Of a stretch of 64,000 bases of DNA, positions 61,009 through 64,000 are shown one piece after another. The notes beneath the pieces were generated by a model, which saw only the letters and a list, made by a program, of their open reading frames with translations, did no database searches and had not been told where the DNA came from. Each line of letters begins with the position of its first letter. Positions within the stretch are counted from its first letter, which is position 1. The translations under genes were made by a program, and so were the position numbers. The stretch comes from Croceitalea sp947503285 (GTDB lineage: Bacteria > Bacteroidota > Bacteroidia > Flavobacteriales > Flavobacteriaceae), in contig NZ_BTGQ01000002.1 of NCBI RefSeq assembly GCF_036985505.1, positions 124,001-188,000 of the forward strand. Direction: 5' to 3'.

Positions 61009-62337
61009 TTATTCTGCGTTATCCAAAAAGTCCTTCAACTTTTCTGACCATTTATCGAAAATGGACTTTCGTTCTTTCTGATTGCCTACGTCAGCTCGTT
61101 TTTGTACTTGTTCTTCACCGACCAAAACCTCTTCTTGAACCTGCTCTTCAACTAGTTCGGGTGTCACTTGCTTTGAACTGGTCTTCAGGGCGTTCATTAA
61201 AAGGCCTACGGCAGTGGCATATAATGGACTGGCGATTTGCTCGTCCGAATCGCCTGCCAAGTGTTCGTTCGGATATCCTATTCGAGTATCCATACCTGTG
61301 ATGTATTCCACCAATTGTTTTAGATGTTTTAATTGACTACCGCCACCGGTCAATACGATGCCGGCGATCAATTTCTTCTTTTGCTCTTCGTGCCCATAGT
61401 TTTTGATCTCAACATAGACTTGCTCTACAATCTCAACTACCCTGGCATGAATGATCTTTGATAAGTTCTTTAGCGTAATCTCCTTAGGCTCACGCCCTCT
61501 AAGACCTGGGATGGAAACTATCTCATTATCCCTGTTTTCACCTGGCCATGTTGAACCAAATTTTATTTTCAATAGCTCGGCCTGCTTCTCGATAATCGAA
61601 CAGCCTTCTTTGATATCTTCCGTAATTACATTACCCCCAAAAGGAATAACGGCGGTATGGCGAATGATACCGTCTTTGAATATGGCAAGGTCAGTGGTAC
61701 CACCACCGATATCGATTAAAGCTACGCCAGCTTCTTTTTCTTCTTGACTGAGTACTGCCTCGGCCGATGCCAATGGTTCTAAAGTGATATTTGCCAAATC
61801 AAGGCCCGCACTTTTAACGCAACGGCCAATATTTTTAATGGAGTGCACCTGCCCCACAACCACATGGAAATTGGCCTCTAATCGACCACCATACATGCCC
61901 ATCGGTTGTTTGATCTCTGACTGACCATCGACCTTATATTCTTGTGGTAGTACATGGATGATCTCTTCACCAGGAAGCATTACCAATTTATAGACCTGAT
62001 TACATAACCTATCCAAATCCCCATCATGAATAACCTCTTCGGCATCAGGTCTAGTGATGTAATCGCTGTGTTGCAAACTTCGAATATGTTGCCCTGCTAT
62101 ACCGACTACGACATCGGCAATTTTAAGCCCTGAATCCAATTCGGCCTGTTCAACAGCCTGTTGGATAGAAGATATCGTTTGGGTAATATTGTTGACCACA
62201 CCTCTATGGACACCCAGACTTTTTGACTTACCCATACCCAAGATCTCAATCTTGCCGTATTCATTTTCCCTGCCGATTATGGCTACTATTTTAGTAGTTC
62301 CAATATCTAATCCGACTGAATAATTACCCTGTTCCAT
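61009..62337 (-). CDS. ftsA: FtsA, actin-like division protein
   Basis: FtsA tethers FtsZ to the membrane. The 442-residue product has the actin-family ATP motifs VGLDIGTTKIVAIIG (9-23), VALIDIGGGTTDLAIF and VLTGGGSQLKHL, the 1C domain, and a C-terminal amphipathic membrane-targeting helix (SIFDKWSEKLKDFLDN) after an acidic linker. It is 3 bases after ftsQ and 27 before ftsZ. Cytoplasmic face of the inner membrane. Secure. Confidence 0.97.
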   Translation of the reverse strand: MEQGNYSVGLDIGTTKIVAIIGRENEYGKIEILGMGKSKSLGVHRGVVNNITQTISSIQQAVEQAELDSGLKIADVVVGIAGQHIRSLQHSDYITRPDAEEVIHDGDLDRLCNQVYKLVMLPGEEIIHVLPQEYKVDGQSEIKQPMGMYGGRLEANFHVVVGQVHSIKNIGRCVKSAGLDLANITLEPLASAEAVLSQEEKEAGVALIDIGGGTTDLAIFKDGIIRHTAVIPFGGNVITEDIKEGCSIIEKQAELLKIKFGSTWPGENRDNEIVSIPGLRGREPKEITLKNLSKIIHARVVEIVEQVYVEIKNYGHEEQKKKLIAGIVLTGGGSQLKHLKQLVEYITGMDTRIGYPNEHLAGDSDEQIASPLYATAVGLLMNALKTSSKQVTPELVEEQVQEEVLVGEEQVQKRADVGNQKERKSIFDKWSEKLKDFLDNAE

Positions 62338-62340
62338 ATG

Positions 62341-63060
62341 TTATATTTTGGTGCAAACGACTTGATTATCAAATTCTAAACTGACTGCTACGTAATCTTC
62401 TAAAGTTTTATCCTTTGAAGCCTTTACATAAAAAGCCATGAAATTTTCAAACTTTTCATCAAGATTCTCGACACCGCCCAAATTCACTACAAAATTTTCT
62501 ATCCTCAACTTCAACTGATATTTACCCTCGTCCTCAACATGAATACCCACTACATTCTTTCTTAAAAAATCATCTTTATTTATATAGTCCAAAATGATAT
62601 ACGCGTCCTCAAGGCTTTTACCTGTTATCTTACCCGTAATTATAGGCACCCTAGCCGAATGATAGCGCGATAAAGGCATGCGTTTTCCTTGATCGTCCAA
62701 GTAAAACTTAGAGATGCCTTCAACCCTTCCAATCGGTTTTTTCTGAACAATTTTAGAAATAAGCTCCCCTTTAATAGAGAGATAGACCTGGGCATTTTTC
62801 ACCATTTCATTCGACTCAATGAGCCGCTCTATGGTATTCAAAACTACCTGTTCTTTCGGTCTGTTTTTTAAGCTTCCGTAATTTTGTATTAACAATTTAT
62901 TAACCGCCTCTTCGGTCAGGTATAAGTTGTTTTCCCCAAAAAAATTAATGGAAATATCCGTCACTGGTTTAGCCTTGTGTCGATAATCGGCAAAGCCGTA
63001 CAATGCTATAATTGCCACGAAAAGGCAAGAAAATTTTATATGGTTCCTATTAATCCGCAT
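62341..63060 (-). CDS. ftsQ: FtsQ/DivIB division protein
   Basis: FtsQ is the bitopic scaffold that brings FtsL/FtsB and septal synthases to the divisome. The 239-residue product has one N-terminal membrane helix (about 7-25), a POTRA-like segment (INFFGENNLYLTEEAVNKLL) and a beta domain (AQVYLSIKGELISKIVQKKPIGRV). It is shorter and divergent, as usual in Bacteroidetes, but its position between murC and ftsA and the layout identify it. It overlaps murC by 11 bases. Fairly secure. Confidence 0.9.
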   Translation of the reverse strand: MRINRNHIKFSCLFVAIIALYGFADYRHKAKPVTDISINFFGENNLYLTEEAVNKLLIQNYGSLKNRPKEQVVLNTIERLIESNEMVKNAQVYLSIKGELISKIVQKKPIGRVEGISKFYLDDQGKRMPLSRYHSARVPIITGKITGKSLEDAYIILDYINKDDFLRKNVVGIHVEDEGKYQLKLRIENFVVNLGGVENLDEKFENFMAFYVKASKDKTLEDYVAVSLEFDNQVVCTKI

Positions 63061-64000
63061 ATGCCAATTGTTTTTTCAGGTTCTTAACTTCCAATCCGAT
63101 ATCCCCTGCTCCCATAGTTATCAAAACCTCTGGTTGACAGTTATTTATCTCGTCGATTATTTTTTCCCGCTGTACCAATTTTTTATTAGGGTTATCGATT
63201 TTTCCCAATAACCACGAAGAATCAACACCTTTGATAGGGGTTTCCCTAGCGGGATAAATATCCAATAATAGTATGTGGTCAAACTTTGCCAGACTCGACG
63301 CAAAGCCTTTTATAAAATCCCTTGTCCTTGAATACAAATGAGGTTGAAAAACCACCATGGTCTTTTTGTTGGGATGCATTTCGGTCACTGCCTGATATAC
63401 TGCTTCAATCTCGGTTGGGTGATGTGCATAATCGTCGATGAAAATGAAATCTTTTTCTTTGATCTGATACGAAAACCTTCTTTGCACCCCTTTGAAAGAT
63501 GCCAAGGCCTCTGCCAAACGATAATGTTTGGGAACTATTTGCGCCGCCATTGCAAAAGCCGCCAAACCATTGAGCAAATTATGCTTGCCCGGTTTATTGA
63601 AGCGGACATTACCAACTATCCCTTGGGGGGTTTTCAAATCAAATACGTAACTGCCCTGTTCAATTCTAATGTTGTTGATGCAATAATCCGAACCATCTTC
63701 TATACCGTAACTGATTCCTAGCAAGGGCAAACCCTTTCTCACAAATAGCTTTCCATTGGGTTTTATTTTAGCCGCAAAGGCCTTGAATGACTTGGTCAAT
63801 TCGGCGGCATCGCCATAAATATCCAAATGGTCGGCATCCATCGAGGTTATGCAGGCCACATCTGGCGCAAGCTGTAAAAATGAGCGGTCATACTCGTCAG
63901 CTTCTACAACGGAATATTCAGTGCCCCTCAATAAAAAATTACTATTAAGATCTTCAGATATCCCCCCAAGAAGTGCAATCAAGGGCATATCGGTCTCATT
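63050..64000 (-). CDS. murC: UDP-N-acetylmuramate--L-alanine ligase, N-terminal part cut by window
   Basis: MurC adds L-alanine to UDP-MurNAc in peptidoglycan precursor synthesis. About 317 residues are visible, the middle and C-terminal domains: VVEADEYDRSFLQLAPDVACITSMDADHLDIYG, the FIDDYAHHPTEIEAVYQAV motif that is typical of MurC, and FQPHLYSRTRDF. The frame stays open to the window's right edge, so the first ATG seen (63988) is not the true start. The gene runs 11 bases into ftsQ. The Mur ligase identity is secure; the ATP P-loop lies beyond the edge. Confidence 0.95.
   Translation of the reverse strand, partial: NETDMPLIALLGGISEDLNSNFLLRGTEYSVVEADEYDRSFLQLAPDVACITSMDADHLDIYGDAAELTKSFKAFAAKIKPNGKLFVRKGLPLLGISYGIEDGSDYCINNIRIEQGSYVFDLKTPQGIVGNVRFNKPGKHNLLNGLAAFAMAAQIVPKHYRLAEALASFKGVQRRFSYQIKEKDFIFIDDYAHHPTEIEAVYQAVTEMHPNKKTMVVFQPHLYSRTRDFIKGFASSLAKFDHILLLDIYPARETPIKGVDSSWLLGKIDNPNKKLVQREKIIDEINNCQPEVLITMGAGDIGLEVKNLKKQLAYAD

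Overview
The window is chromosomal DNA of a marine-type member of the Flavobacteriaceae (Bacteroidetes). The evidence is a Na+-translocating NADH:quinone reductase operon, type IX secretion/gliding genes (plug protein and porT/sprT), the Bacteroidetes TamL lipoprotein, a short primary sigma factor, promoters of the TTTG-N18..21-TAnnTTTG type, many small SPI/SPII-exported proteins, A+T-rich DNA and few Shine-Dalgarno sites. No rRNA, CRISPR array, prophage, integrase or transposase was seen. One tRNA-Arg lies beside a 97-bp tandem repeat array. Both ends of the window cut genes (a small nqr-linked gene on the left, murC on the right).

Layout. 0-6.5 kb: nqrABCDEF on the minus strand, closed by a strong terminator just before a further small gene. 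6.7-15.8 kb: T9SS plug protein, DUF3667 protein, apaG, P5C dehydrogenase, a DUF4377-like lipoprotein, a DinB-like protein, rsmG, a fatty acid desaturase and a class I aminotransferase. 15.8-30.9 kb: a GH5 lipoprotein, trkA-trkH, ubiE-porT, a TrmH-type methyltransferase divergent from tamL, fbaA-accD, a lipoprotein, rpsO and pnp. 31-35.1 kb is an accessory stretch of small lipoproteins and an ECF sigma factor coupled to a one-TM/beta-barrel protein. 35.2-39.1 kb: primary sigma factor, rpe-ypdA and two outer membrane barrels.

39.2-49.3 kb (all minus) is the most unusual region. A tight six-gene operon encodes three Rieske proteins, each fused to a different module: a glutamate-synthase-type FMN domain, a pyruvate-oxidase/acetolactate-synthase-type ThDP enzyme, and a ferric-reductase-like haem b membrane domain. 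Two small membrane proteins and a membrane-anchored protein with a conserved-looking Cys/His motif complete it. Just upstream, on the same strand, lie glycerate kinase and a sulfite dehydrogenase/cytochrome c/sterol-desaturase operon. I infer an undescribed redox system; its substrate cannot be read from the sequence.

49.7-57.1 kb: a cytoplasmic GH63-type glucosidase, a duplicated TSP3/PA14 surface protein and a TPR histidine kinase (HisKA_2). 57.1-58.4 kb: non-coding DNA with the tandem array and tRNA-Arg. 58.4-64 kb: yqeY and the division cluster ftsZ-ftsA-ftsQ-murC on the minus strand.
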